From Flavimobilis soli (GTDB taxonomy: Bacteria; Actinomycetota; Actinomycetes; Actinomycetales; Cellulomonadaceae), in contig NZ_PDJH01000001.1 of NCBI RefSeq assembly GCF_002564025.1, positions 744,001 through 808,000 on the forward strand: a DNA stretch of 64,000 bases, written 5' to 3'. Below the pieces are notes generated by a model. The model was not told the origin of the DNA, made no database searches, and was given only the letters and a program-made list of their open reading frames with translations. The translations under genes were made by a program, and so were the position numbers. Positions 41,714-50,308 of the stretch are shown here, one piece after another (position 1 is the first letter of the stretch; the number at the start of each line of letters is the position of its first letter).

Positions 41714-42775
41714 ATGCGCTTCGGACTGCACACCGGCTACTGGTCCGCCGGTCCCCCACCCGGCGTCGCCGAGGCCGTCCAGATGGCCGACAAGCTCGGC
41801 CTCGACTCCGTCTGGACCGCCGAGGCGTACGGCTCCGACGCCTTCACCCCCCTCTCCTGGTGGGGCGCCTCGACCTCCCGCGTCCGGCTCGGCACCGCCG
41901 TCGCGCAGATGTACGCCCGCACCCCCACCGCGACCGCGATGGCCGCGCTCACGCTCGACCACCTGTCAGGTGGTCGCATGGTCCTCGGCCTCGGCGCGTC
42001 CGGGCCACAGGTCGTCGAGGGCTGGTACGGCCAGCCGTTCCGCCGTCCGCTCGCACGCACCCGCGAGTTCGTCGACATCGTGCGGCAGGTGGTCGCCCGC
42101 GAGCGCGTCCAGTACGACGGCACGTTCTTCCAGCTCCCCCTCCCCGCTCCCGGCCCGGACGCAGGGCCCTACGCGCCCACCGGGCTCGGGCGCGCGCTGC
42201 ACTCGACCGTGCGCCCGCTGCGCCCGGAGATCCCGATCCACCTCGCCGCCGAGGGGCCGAAGAACGTCGCCCTCGCGGGCGAGATCGCGGACGGCTGGCT
42301 CCCGCTGTTCTACGCGCCCCGGCTCGACGACGAGCTGCGCGCCCCGCTCGAGGAGGGCCTCGCGCGTCGTTCAGGGGCGCGCTCGCCGCGCGAGGACTTC
42401 GAGGTGTGCGCGACCGTCCCGATCGTCATCCGCGACGACGTCGAGGAGGCCGCCGACCAGGTCCGGCCGTTCCTCGCGCTGTACATCGGCGGGATGGGCG
42501 CCAAGGGCGCCAACTTCCACCTCGAGGCCGTCGCGCGGCTCGGCTACCGCGAGGTGTGCGACGACGTCCAGCGGCTCTACCTCGACGGGCGACGAGCCGA
42601 AGCCGCTGCCGCGATACCCCTCGAGCTGGTGCGCGACGTCGCGCTCGTCGGCACGCTCACGCAGGTCGTGGCAGGCATGGCCGCCTGGGAGTCGACGGCC
42701 GTCACCACGATGCTGTTCCAGGCGGACGAGCAGACCCTGCGCGCCCTCGCGTCGGCGCCGGGCCTGCTCGGCTGA
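41714..42775 (+). CDS. LLM-class flavin/F420-dependent oxidoreductase
   Basis: 353 residues, luciferase-like TIM barrel. Seen: MRFGLHTGYW, LDSVWTAEAYGSDAFTPL, and the substrate and cofactor loop LDHLSGGRMVLGLGASGPQVVEGWYG, as in the actinobacterial F420-dependent Rv3520c-like group. The ATG at 41714 has GAGGAG 6 nt upstream. It could use FMN instead, but a cofE gene and an F420-0-type importer in the window favour F420. Substrate unknown. Confidence 0.86.
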   Translation: MRFGLHTGYWSAGPPPGVAEAVQMADKLGLDSVWTAEAYGSDAFTPLSWWGASTSRVRLGTAVAQMYARTPTATAMAALTLDHLSGGRMVLGLGASGPQVVEGWYGQPFRRPLARTREFVDIVRQVVARERVQYDGTFFQLPLPAPGPDAGPYAPTGLGRALHSTVRPLRPEIPIHLAAEGPKNVALAGEIADGWLPLFYAPRLDDELRAPLEEGLARRSGARSPREDFEVCATVPIVIRDDVEEAADQVRPFLALYIGGMGAKGANFHLEAVARLGYREVCDDVQRLYLDGRRAEAAAAIPLELVRDVALVGTLTQVVAGMAAWESTAVTTMLFQADEQTLRALASAPGLLG

Positions 42776-42792
42776 GCGGGACCGCGGACAGC

Positions 42793-43530
42793 TCAGCCCG
42801 ACCCGGGTTCCAGCTGCAGTCGTTCCACCATGATCCCCGCTGCGAACAGCTCCAAGTCCATCGGTGCGTCCTCGTTGACCGTCTCCATGAACCAGCGACC
42901 ACGCTCCTCGAAGACACAGACGTCGAATGATCCGTCGTATGCCAACGCGCTCCGGTCGTACCAAGCGGTGCCTGGGATCGAGAGGCAGGCGAAACCGGGC
43001 AGATCGTCGTCGAGAACAACGTCGACGGCGTCCGGGTCGAAGCCCGCGCGAGCCGCCTCCCTCTCGTCATCACGAAAGCCGAACGCGTCGTACCGCTCCG
43101 CACAGAAGTAGGGGTGGTCGCCGCGCGCCCGGTGAATGGACGAGTCCACGAGCGAGCAGAGCTTCTCCGAGTCGTCCGCGGCGACTGCAGCGACGTAGTC
43201 CTCAATGACCCCGAGAGCTCGTTCCTTCTGCTCAGCGCGGGTGATCGCACGTCCGGCGGCCACGATCGTGGCGTCCTTGAGCTGAAGGACGTTCCCCAGT
43301 GCGAAGACTCCACCAACGAGCACTCCCAGCACAGCAGCAGCCCATGCGAGCACGCGGCGGCGGCGCGTCCTCTTGGGCACCGAGCCCTGGACTCCCCATG
43401 TGCACTGCGGGCTTCGAGCCCGCTGCATGGAGGACGACGCCGAGGGAGGCGCCGGGAGCGGAGGCGGCGGCACGGGCGGCGGCACGAGAGGCGTACCGAT
43501 CTCGTCGAGCGAGGCGTCATCGGCAGTCAT
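42793..43530 (-). CDS. Hypothetical single-pass membrane protein with Pro-rich N-terminus
   Basis: 245 residues. Order: acidic start, Pro-rich stretch (PLVPPPVPPPPLPAPPS), basic KRTRRRR, one membrane helix (LAWAAAVLGVLVGGVFALG), then an extracellular domain with four cysteines (SEKLCSLVD, YFCAERYD, DDLPGFACLS, DVCVFEERGRW). No family recognised; the domain size and place recall secreted NTF2-like folds, but that is a guess. TACGGT lies exactly 6 nt before the ATG: probably leaderless. Convergent with the LLM gene. Confidence 0.72.
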   Translation of the reverse strand: MTADDASLDEIGTPLVPPPVPPPPLPAPPSASSSMQRARSPQCTWGVQGSVPKRTRRRRVLAWAAAVLGVLVGGVFALGNVLQLKDATIVAAGRAITRAEQKERALGVIEDYVAAVAADDSEKLCSLVDSSIHRARGDHPYFCAERYDAFGFRDDEREAARAGFDPDAVDVVLDDDLPGFACLSIPGTAWYDRSALAYDGSFDVCVFEERGRWFMETVNEDAPMDLELFAAGIMVERLQLEPGSG

Positions 43531-43660
43531 GGGTGGACCGTAGGCGGTTCCCAGCGGAGTACGAGGGCGTCCTCCCTTTGCTGTGGACGGGCACATGCTC
43601 GACTAGCGGTGTGGGCACGAACGAGCCCGGTCAGTGCCAAAGCCCCCTACGCTCGACTTC

Positions 43661-44050
43661 ATGGTTGATGTCCACGACCGTGTTCCCCGCGCTATCCCGC
43701 GCCCACTCACGGTCCGCGAGCGCGAGGCGCTCGTCGCGCTCGTCGAGCGCGGGACGCCGCCGGACGGTGCCGCAGTCACGGCGGAGGACCGACGGCGTTG
43801 GCTCGATCAGGTCCCGTCGGTGCGCGCAGGAGCGCGCTGCCGGTGCGGCACTTGCCCTTCGATCGTTCTCACGGACGAGGCCGGCACGACGCCGGACGGC
43901 GGCGATCGCGTCGTGCTCGAGGCGTCCGCCGCGGGTGCCCTGCTGCTCCTGTTCGTCGACGACGACCGGTTCAGCTACCTCGAGCTCGCCCCGCTCGACG
44001 ACGACGCGTCGTTCGCGGAGTTCCCCGCAGCCTCGACCTTCACGTCCTGA
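43661..44050 (+). CDS. Hypothetical protein with RCRCGTC motif
   Basis: 129 residues from the ATG at 43661, with TACGCT 7 nt upstream and no ribosome site. The N-terminal helix RPLTVREREALVALVERG is followed by RCRCGTCPSIVLTDE and a small beta-rich acidic domain. It resembles conserved actinobacterial unknowns with the same Cys cluster, perhaps a metal site. It is followed by a small membrane protein gene. Confidence 0.7.
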   Translation: MVDVHDRVPRAIPRPLTVREREALVALVERGTPPDGAAVTAEDRRRWLDQVPSVRAGARCRCGTCPSIVLTDEAGTTPDGGDRVVLEASAAGALLLLFVDDDRFSYLELAPLDDDASFAEFPAASTFTS

Positions 44051-44072
44051 GCGCGGCGGATACGCTCGCAGC

Positions 44073-44393
44073 ATGACCGATCAGACGCCTCCCGTCCCGT
44101 CGTCCGTCCTCACCGCCGCCGGCCTCGTCGGTGGCTACGCCGTCGCGCGTGCGACGGGCGTCCGCGCTCTCGGCGGCGTCGCGCTCGCAGCAGCGGGCGT
44201 CGCCGCCGGCCGCACCTGGGTGCGCGCGGGCATCCCGCAGACGGCCGCCCTCGCCGCGACCTACGTCGCGGCGTTCGGGCTCTCGCACCCGCTCGCCAAG
44301 AAGATCGGCGCCTGGCCGTCGGTCCTCACCGTCGCCGCGGCTGCAGGGGCGGCATCACACCTCCTCGCCGACCGCGCGGTCGTACGTCGCTGA
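44073..44393 (+). CDS. Small hypothetical membrane protein, 106 aa
   Basis: TACGCT lies exactly 6 nt before the ATG, the leaderless pattern. Three hydrophobic helices rich in Ala, Gly and Val (SSVLTAAGLVGGYAVARA, ALGGVALAAAGVAAGR, TAALAATYVAAFGLSH) and a last one near the C-terminus. No motif recognised. The gene ends 32 nt before the convergent helicase gene. Confidence 0.68.
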   Translation: MTDQTPPVPSSVLTAAGLVGGYAVARATGVRALGGVALAAAGVAAGRTWVRAGIPQTAALAATYVAAFGLSHPLAKKIGAWPSVLTVAAAAGAASHLLADRAVVRR

Positions 44394-44425
44394 GCGCGCC
44401 CCCGTCGCCTGACTCTGTGGCGCCC

Positions 44426-46540
44426 TCACACGACGGCGACCCAGAGCCCGTCCCTGGCCCGGGTCATGGCGACATAGAGCTCGCGCCTCAGCAGCGTGCG
44501 AGTCTCGGCCGCGGCCGCATCGTCAGTCGCGCCCGTGCGGCCGCCCGAACCGACGGGCGTCTCGGCGAGCCACTCGCCGCGTACGTCTGCCAGCAGCACG
44601 TGCTTGAACTCGAGCCCCTTCGCTCGCTTGATCGTGCCGACCTTCACCGCGTCGGACACCTCACCTCGATAGCTCTGCAGATCGACCGTCTTCACGCCCC
44701 CTCGTGCCAGCGCCGCGTGCACGGCTGAGCACGCGCGGCGGCCGACGCACAGCACGGCGATGTCGCCCAGCGCGACCTCGACATCCGTCGCGACCTGGTT
44801 CACCCGTTCGACCACGGCCTCTAGGCGTGCGCGCTCGCTGGCAAAGCTCACCACCGTTGGGGCGACTCCCTTCCTGACCACTGTCCCCGCGACGTCGCCT
44901 GTCCGGAGCACCGACGCACCGGCGGGCGCCTCGAGATCAGCGATCTCGTCGCCGTCGACCATCCGGCGGGCGAACTCGAGGATCTCCACCGTGTTGCGGT
45001 AGTTCACGTCCATCACCACGCCGCGACCCGCGACCGATATGCCGAGCTCGGAGAGCGTGTACCCGCCGGGATAGATGGACTGCTGACCGTCGCCGATCAA
45101 CGTCAGGCCGTCGGGGGCATCCCCGACGAGCGTGTGCAGCATGCGAACGGCAGACGCCGAGAGGTCCTGCGCCTCGTCCACGATGACCGAGACATAGCCC
45201 TCGAGCGGCTCCCGCTCCAGCTCCCGGCAGGCGAGGAGGATCAAGTCCTGGAAGTCGTGGATGCCCGCCGCGGCGAGACGTGACGAGTACGCCAGGTGAA
45301 GGTCCCATACCGATCTGCGCAGGTCGACCGTCAGCGGGTACTGCCTCCCTGTGCGCGCCAGGTCCGCGTACTGCTCGAATCTGGTGATGCCCCGTGCCTT
45401 GATGACCTGGAGCACCTCCTCCTTCCAGTAGGACTCGGGAGCCTTGCCAGCCGCGAGGGCGGTGCCGCGTCCGGCCTCGTTCCACGCCCACGCCCACGCG
45501 TTGTCGGCCTTCCTGGGCTCGACGACGGTGTCGATGCCTCGCTCGTCGAGCACACGCTTCGCGAGACTGTGCACGCCGGTGAACTCCACCCGGTCCGCTA
45601 CGTCAGGCGCCATCCGGCGCATGAGCCCGCTCAGTACATCGGGAAGCGTCCGCACGAACGTCGTCACGAGAACCTTGCCCGCCCGGGCACGCGCGAGGTA
45701 GGCAGCGCGATGCAGGCCGACGACGGTCTTGCCCGTACCGGCGGCCCCGCGGATCCGGGAGGGACCGTTGAACGAACGCCGTACCAGCTTCGCTTGCGAC
45801 GGGTGCAGGAAGGTCATCCACTCCTCGACCGGTGCTGCGAGCAGGCCCTCGAGCAGCGCTGCCTCGACCTCGCTCGTCGAGATCAGCTCGTCCTGCACAG
45901 GCGCCCGCGGCGCGGCGAGCACCGGCTCGGGCACCGAGACGTTGACCGGGGCCGGGGCCCCGACGACCGGGAAGCTGGTGAGCGCGGCGGCCAGCACGGT
46001 GTCGACCTGCGACTGGGTCAGTCGCATGCCGCGCGACGCGATGTGCCGGAGGACGTCCCTCTCACCGACGATCTCGACCGGACCGATGCTCTCGCGCACG
46101 CCCCGTCGGCCGGCGAGCACGACTACCGGCCTCACCTCCCCCGGAGGCAGTCCGATCTCTGCGAAGACGCCCTCCGCCTTGTAGGCGAGGTCTGCGAGCG
46201 TGAGGACGTCGTCCGTAGCGTCCAGCTGCCCACGGAAGATGCGGCCGCCCTCGATCGAGACCTCGGCCCACGACTTCGTGTCGACGATGTAGACGCCAGA
46301 CGGGCCGATGACGACCATGTCCACCTGCGCCCGGCGGCTCCCAGGCCACTGCCGGTCGGCAAGAAGGTGGTAGCCCGCCGCGCTCAAGGGGGCCAGTGCA
46401 CGCGCCGTCGCCATCTCCGTCGTCGCTGCCGCCCCGTAGTTCGCTGCATGGACCCTCGCCTCGGCTGCCGCACGTTCGTGCGCGGCTGCGAGCGCGAGCT
46501 GTCTCTGAGCCTCAGCCTCAGCCGAGCTGCCTGCCACCAT
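44426..46540 (-). CDS. NERD-domain UvrD-like helicase
   Basis: 704 residues in two parts. About residues 50-165 form a NERD (nuclease-related) domain with the PD-(D/E)XK-like pattern: Asp74 in AQVDMVVI and Asp87/Lys89 in VDTKSWAE. The rest is a superfamily 1 UvrD-type helicase: Walker A GAAGTGKT (265-272), VDEAQDLS, GDGQQSIYPGG, KRAKGLEF and LYVAMTRARD. GGAGGG precedes the ATG. Such fusions are widespread in actinobacteria; repair or defence is possible, and no partner gene is adjacent. Confidence 0.88.
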   Translation of the reverse strand: MVAGSSAEAEAQRQLALAAAHERAAAEARVHAANYGAAATTEMATARALAPLSAAGYHLLADRQWPGSRRAQVDMVVIGPSGVYIVDTKSWAEVSIEGGRIFRGQLDATDDVLTLADLAYKAEGVFAEIGLPPGEVRPVVVLAGRRGVRESIGPVEIVGERDVLRHIASRGMRLTQSQVDTVLAAALTSFPVVGAPAPVNVSVPEPVLAAPRAPVQDELISTSEVEAALLEGLLAAPVEEWMTFLHPSQAKLVRRSFNGPSRIRGAAGTGKTVVGLHRAAYLARARAGKVLVTTFVRTLPDVLSGLMRRMAPDVADRVEFTGVHSLAKRVLDERGIDTVVEPRKADNAWAWAWNEAGRGTALAAGKAPESYWKEEVLQVIKARGITRFEQYADLARTGRQYPLTVDLRRSVWDLHLAYSSRLAAAGIHDFQDLILLACRELEREPLEGYVSVIVDEAQDLSASAVRMLHTLVGDAPDGLTLIGDGQQSIYPGGYTLSELGISVAGRGVVMDVNYRNTVEILEFARRMVDGDEIADLEAPAGASVLRTGDVAGTVVRKGVAPTVVSFASERARLEAVVERVNQVATDVEVALGDIAVLCVGRRACSAVHAALARGGVKTVDLQSYRGEVSDAVKVGTIKRAKGLEFKHVLLADVRGEWLAETPVGSGGRTGATDDAAAAETRTLLRRELYVAMTRARDGLWVAVV

Positions 46541-46982
46541 CGGTGTCTGCCCTCCCCCGACATGTCATCGGCAGAACGCTGGTGAAAGTTGAGCGGGGCC
46601 CGGTCGTACCGGACAGAACGCCGGGAGCCCCGGTCTCATGACCGAGGCTCCCGACGGTGGTAGGTGCCGCGCCACGGTGCCCGGACCGGCGGTTGTCATC
46701 GTCCCGGTCGTTGAACCGCCCCGAGCTGTTCGGGGCCGTCACCGTGGTGCCCTCGGTCGTGGGCTGGTCCGGGCCAACGGACCCGGGCAACCTCACGCCG
46801 ATGCGTCGTCGTCCCCCGTGCGACACGGACGGGAGACCGACGCGAGCCGGCCGTCGCGGCGCCGGATCGTTCCCGGCGCCTGCGCGCTCGCGCTGCATCT
46901 CTGCGCGCATGAGCTCTCGTGGCCTGCTGACTCCCACAACAGCGGGCGTCCCGAGAATGTTCCCGTGCCCGCCCCGCAGGCG
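46541..46982. other. Unexplained 440-base gap with a hairpin
   Basis: No gene is convincing. A minus-strand frame at 46518-46937 has poor codon bias and overlaps the helicase start. A hairpin (46622-46629 with 46646-46653, inner 4-bp stem) contains CGGGAGCC and could be a terminator. A GTG frame starting TAPNSSGRFND on the minus strand is not supported by a ribosome site. Confidence 0.35.
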
Positions 46983-47321
46983 TCACGTCTTTTTCTGCAG
47001 CCGGGCTGCCGAGAGGCGGACGCGTCCGTCGTCGGTCAGCGGGCAGGCCTCCGCGCGGAGCTCCGCGAGCGCAGCGAGCCGGTGGTGCGCGGGCGGCTCA
47101 CCCGCGGCGTTGACGACGCGCCACCACGGCACCGCCGCCCCGGCCACGCGGAGCGCGGCACCCACCTGACGCGGGCCACCGCGCTCGAGGCGCGCGCCCA
47201 CGACCTCGGCGACGTCGCCGTACGTCATCACCCGCCCTGGCGGGATCTGCTCGACGACGTCGAGCACCGCCTCCACGTACTCGTCGTCCACCCGCGCCAC
47301 GTTAATGCTCTGGTGCGACAC
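46983..47321 (-). CDS. Alkyltransferase-like protein (MGMT family without the acceptor Cys)
   Basis: 112 residues. Helix-turn-helix DNA-binding domain of O6-alkylguanine transferases: IPPGRVMTYGDVAEV, RQVGAALRV. The place of the active-site PCHRV is taken by PWWRVV (Trp66, Trp67), so it cannot accept alkyl groups. Such ATL proteins bind damaged bases and pass them to nucleotide excision repair. The GTG at 47321 or the GTG at 47300 could be the start. It is divergent from the Eis-like gene. Confidence 0.85.
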   Translation of the reverse strand: MSHQSINVARVDDEYVEAVLDVVEQIPPGRVMTYGDVAEVVGARLERGGPRQVGAALRVAGAAVPWWRVVNAAGEPPAHHRLAALAELRAEACPLTDDGRVRLSAARLQKKT

Positions 47322-47368
47322 GGGAGATGCCCTGGTCGTGGCGCCGGGGCCGCTGCCAGAGTGGAGGC

Positions 47369-48709
47369 ATGAGCTTCCCTGCTGGTTACCGCACGCGTCC
47401 GCTCGGCCCCGAGGACCAGCGCGAGGTCCTCTCGCTCGACTCGTGGGGCTTCCCGACCGGCACGGACCTCGAGACGCTCGCCGAGATCGGCCTCGAGCTG
47501 CACTGGGACCGGTACGTCGGCGTCGTGACCGACACCGCCGACCCGGACGCGGTCCCGATCGACGGAGCCCGCCCGGTCCGCTCGGAGCTCGTCGCGATGC
47601 ACGGCTCGCGCCCGTTCGCGCAGTTCCCGGTGCCCGGCGCCGAGATCGCGGTGGGGGGCCTCACATGGGTGATCGTCCACCCGCAACACCGCCGCCGCGG
47701 CATCCTGCGCGCCATGATCGACCACCACTTCGCGGCGTGCCGCGAGCGCGGCGAGGCCGTCTCAGCCCTGTTCGCCGCGGAGGCGACGATCTACGGCCGC
47801 TTCGGCTACGGTCTCGCGGCGAACGACCTGCGCGTCACCGTGCCGCGCGGGGCGGCCCTGCGGCCCGCGCTCACGGACGACGGCGCCGCGTCGTGCACCG
47901 TGCGCATCGAGGAGCTGTCGTTCGAGCGCCACGGCGCACTGATCGACGCCGTGTCGACCGAGGCGAGCCGCCGCCCGCTCGGTGTGGACGCACCGCACGA
48001 GGCCCTGCTCAACCGTCCCGGCTCGGTGCGGTACGACGCGCTGACCGGCCGTCGGCGGCTCTCGGACCCGGTCGCGTTCCGCGAGGGCAAGGAGTCCAAC
48101 CGCATCGTCATCGTCGAGCGGGACGGCGAGCCCCGCGCGTTCGCGATCATGCGCCGCGAGTCGCGCTGGGAGGTGGCCGGTCCGCGCGGCGTCGTGCACG
48201 TCTCGGAGGCGGTCGTGACCGACCCCGGCTCGGCGCGCGTCCTGTGGACGACGCTGCTCGACCTCGACCTCATGGCCGAGACGCAGGCGGCGTTCCTCCC
48301 CGAGGACGACGTGCTGCTCGAGCTGCTCGTCGACCCACGAACCGCGCAGGCGCGACGCGCAGACAACCTGTGGGTGCGCGTCGTCGACCCGGCCGCTGCC
48401 CTCGCGCAGCGGCGCTACGCCGCGCCGCTCGACGTCGTGCTGCACGTGCAGGACGCGGTGCTGCCCGAGAACACGGGTGCGTACCGCGTCACCGCGGGCG
48501 CGTTCGAGCCCGCGACCGCGGCGCGCACGGATGCGTCGCCCGACCTGTCGCTCGACGTCCGCACCCTCGGCTCGGCCTACCTGGGCGGTGTGACGCTCGC
48601 GCAGCTCGCGCTCGGCGGGCACGTCGTCGAGCACACGCCGGGTGCGCTCGCGACGGCGTCGGCGGCGTTCGCGTGGCCCGTCGCGCCCGTGTGCCCCTGG
48701 GTGTTCTAG
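47369..48709 (+). CDS. Eis-like N-acetyltransferase (GNAT)
   Basis: 446 residues. Three regions as in Eis: an N-terminal GNAT with the acetyl-CoA loop VHPQHRRRGILRAMI, a second GNAT-like domain, and an SCP2-like C-terminal domain (GVTLAQLALGG). The chain ends in PWVF; in Eis the C-terminal carboxylate acts in catalysis. Eis enzymes acetylate several amines, including aminoglycosides and peptides; the substrate here is unknown. GTGGAGG precedes the ATG. Confidence 0.88.
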   Translation: MSFPAGYRTRPLGPEDQREVLSLDSWGFPTGTDLETLAEIGLELHWDRYVGVVTDTADPDAVPIDGARPVRSELVAMHGSRPFAQFPVPGAEIAVGGLTWVIVHPQHRRRGILRAMIDHHFAACRERGEAVSALFAAEATIYGRFGYGLAANDLRVTVPRGAALRPALTDDGAASCTVRIEELSFERHGALIDAVSTEASRRPLGVDAPHEALLNRPGSVRYDALTGRRRLSDPVAFREGKESNRIVIVERDGEPRAFAIMRRESRWEVAGPRGVVHVSEAVVTDPGSARVLWTTLLDLDLMAETQAAFLPEDDVLLELLVDPRTAQARRADNLWVRVVDPAAALAQRRYAAPLDVVLHVQDAVLPENTGAYRVTAGAFEPATAARTDASPDLSLDVRTLGSAYLGGVTLAQLALGGHVVEHTPGALATASAAFAWPVAPVCPWVF

Positions 48710-48731
48710 CGCAGGGCGCGCCTGGCAGGGC

Positions 48732-49736
48732 TCAGGACTGGCAGGTCGGGCACCAGAACAGGTTGCGACCTGCGGCGTCGCGCACCTGGACGGGCGTGCC
48801 GCACACGCGGCACGCGAGGCCGTCGCGGTGGTACACGTAGAACGACTCGTCACGGCTGACCACGCTCGGGTCGCCGTCGGTGTTCTGCCGCACGCGCCGC
48901 GGGTCCATGTGCCCGAGCTCGTGGCCGCGGCCGCGGTGCTCGGGACGCGTCGTGACGATGCGCCCGGTCCGCACGCCGTCGCGCATGAGGACGACGAGGT
49001 CGTCCCACAACGCTCGCAGCGTGTCCGTCGGGACGGCCGTGCCGGGCAGCGACGGGTCGAGGCCGGCTCGGAAGAGCGCCTCGGCGCGGTAGATGTTGCC
49101 GACGCCCGCGATGACGTCCTGGTTCATGAGCTGCAGCCCGATCGCGGTCCGCGACCGGTGCACGCGGTCGACGAAGCGCTGCGGGTCCGCGTCGTCGCGG
49201 ATCGGGTCGGGCCCGAGCTTCGCGACAACGGCGCGGCGTTCGGCGTCGGTGACGACCTCGCACGCCGTCGGGCCCGTGAGGTCGGCGACGGCATGCTCGC
49301 CGAGGATGCGGACGCGCACCTGCCCGCGTGGCGGCGCGGGCTCGAACGGACCGTCGCTCTCGACGTGCGCGACGTCGTCGGGCACGTCCGGGAGCGCCGT
49401 CTCGGTCTCCCCGACGCGCCTGCGCGGCGCGCCGATCGCGTGCGCGACGGCGACCGAGCCGTCGCCCGCGAACGTCCATGAGCCGTACAGGCCGAGGTGG
49501 ACGCGCAACCAGTCCGCGTCCCCCTCCGCGACGTGCTCCCCCGGAGCCGCGCCGCGCGGTGCGAAGCCGAGGAACATCTGCTTGCCGAACGCCTGCGCGT
49601 GCGCGAGCACCCGGCCGTCGAGGCGCGCCGCACCCGCGGCGAAGCGACCCTGCGGGCTCGTCACCGCGACGGGCGCACCGCCGAACAGCTCGTCGAACGT
49701 GCGCGCCAGGCGGTGGACCGTGTGCCCCTCAGGCAC
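48732..49736 (-). CDS. Fpg/Nei-family DNA glycosylase
   Basis: 334 residues. The N-terminus (M)PEGHTVHRLA has the catalytic Pro2 and Glu3 of bifunctional oxidised-base glycosylases, in the form typical of Nei (endonuclease VIII) rather than Fpg. NQDVIAGVGNIYRAEALF is the helix-2-turn-helix, and the zinc finger has Cys309, Cys312, Cys329 and Cys332. It removes oxidised bases and nicks the strand. It is 30 nt downstream of rpiB on the same strand. Confidence 0.92.
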   Translation of the reverse strand: MPEGHTVHRLARTFDELFGGAPVAVTSPQGRFAAGAARLDGRVLAHAQAFGKQMFLGFAPRGAAPGEHVAEGDADWLRVHLGLYGSWTFAGDGSVAVAHAIGAPRRRVGETETALPDVPDDVAHVESDGPFEPAPPRGQVRVRILGEHAVADLTGPTACEVVTDAERRAVVAKLGPDPIRDDADPQRFVDRVHRSRTAIGLQLMNQDVIAGVGNIYRAEALFRAGLDPSLPGTAVPTDTLRALWDDLVVLMRDGVRTGRIVTTRPEHRGRGHELGHMDPRRVRQNTDGDPSVVSRDESFYVYHRDGLACRVCGTPVQVRDAAGRNLFWCPTCQS

Positions 49737-49766
49737 GCGGCACCACCTTGGTGGTGTGCATCGGGA

Positions 49767-50216
49767 TCAGCGCGACGCCTCGTAGGCCGCGAGCTGGTCG
49801 ATGCGGCGCTGGTGGCGCGCCTCGCCGCTGAACGGCTCCGCGAGGAACGCGTCGACGAACGTCGTCGCTTCCTCGAGCGAGTGGCGGCGCTCGCCGATCG
49901 CGATGACGTTCGCGTCGTTGTGCTGGCGGCCGAGCTTCGCCGTCTCGACGCTCCAGGCGAGCGCCGCGCGGACGCCGGGAACCTTGTTCGCGGCGATCTG
50001 CTCGCCGTTGCCCGAGCCGCCGATGACGATGCCGAGCGAGCCCGGCTCGGCGACGACGGCCTCGGCGGCCGAGAAGCAGAAGGCCGGGTAGTCGTCCTCG
50101 GCGTCGTACTCGAACGCACCGTGGTCCACGACGTCGTGGCCCGCAGCACCGAGGTGCTCGATCAGGTGGGTCTTGAGAGCGAATCCGGCATGGTCAGAAG
50201 CGATGTGAACGCGCAT
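49767..50216 (-). CDS. rpiB: Ribose-5-phosphate isomerase B
   Basis: 149 residues from ATG 50216. It interconverts ribulose-5-phosphate and ribose-5-phosphate. SDHAGF and GGSGNGEQIAANK are present; the base position holds Glu72, as in the mycobacterial enzyme, not the Cys of the E. coli type. CACAAT lies 6 nt before the ATG, a possible leaderless start. Followed by the nei-like gene. Confidence 0.94.
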   Translation of the reverse strand: MRVHIASDHAGFALKTHLIEHLGAAGHDVVDHGAFEYDAEDDYPAFCFSAAEAVVAEPGSLGIVIGGSGNGEQIAANKVPGVRAALAWSVETAKLGRQHNDANVIAIGERRHSLEEATTFVDAFLAEPFSGEARHQRRIDQLAAYEASR

Positions 50217-50296
50217 GCGCCCATTGTGCCGCACCAGGGTGCAGGCCCGTAGGACGGCGGGCCGCTCTCGAGACGCCGGATGAGGGTCTTCGCCCC

Positions 50297-50302
50297 TAGG
50301 GT
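50297..50302 (+). promoter_or_regulatory. Leaderless -10 of the M13 peptidase gene
   Basis: TAGGGT followed by TGTCGC and the ATG. The 12 bases before the start are the same as those before the GntR start at 40229. Confidence 0.55.
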
Positions 50303-50308
50303 TGTCGC

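Noticed and set aside
46518..46937. Minus-strand 139-codon frame in the gap upstream of the helicase
   Set aside because: Overlaps the helicase start, has no ribosome site and no recognisable fold; also contains a hairpin.
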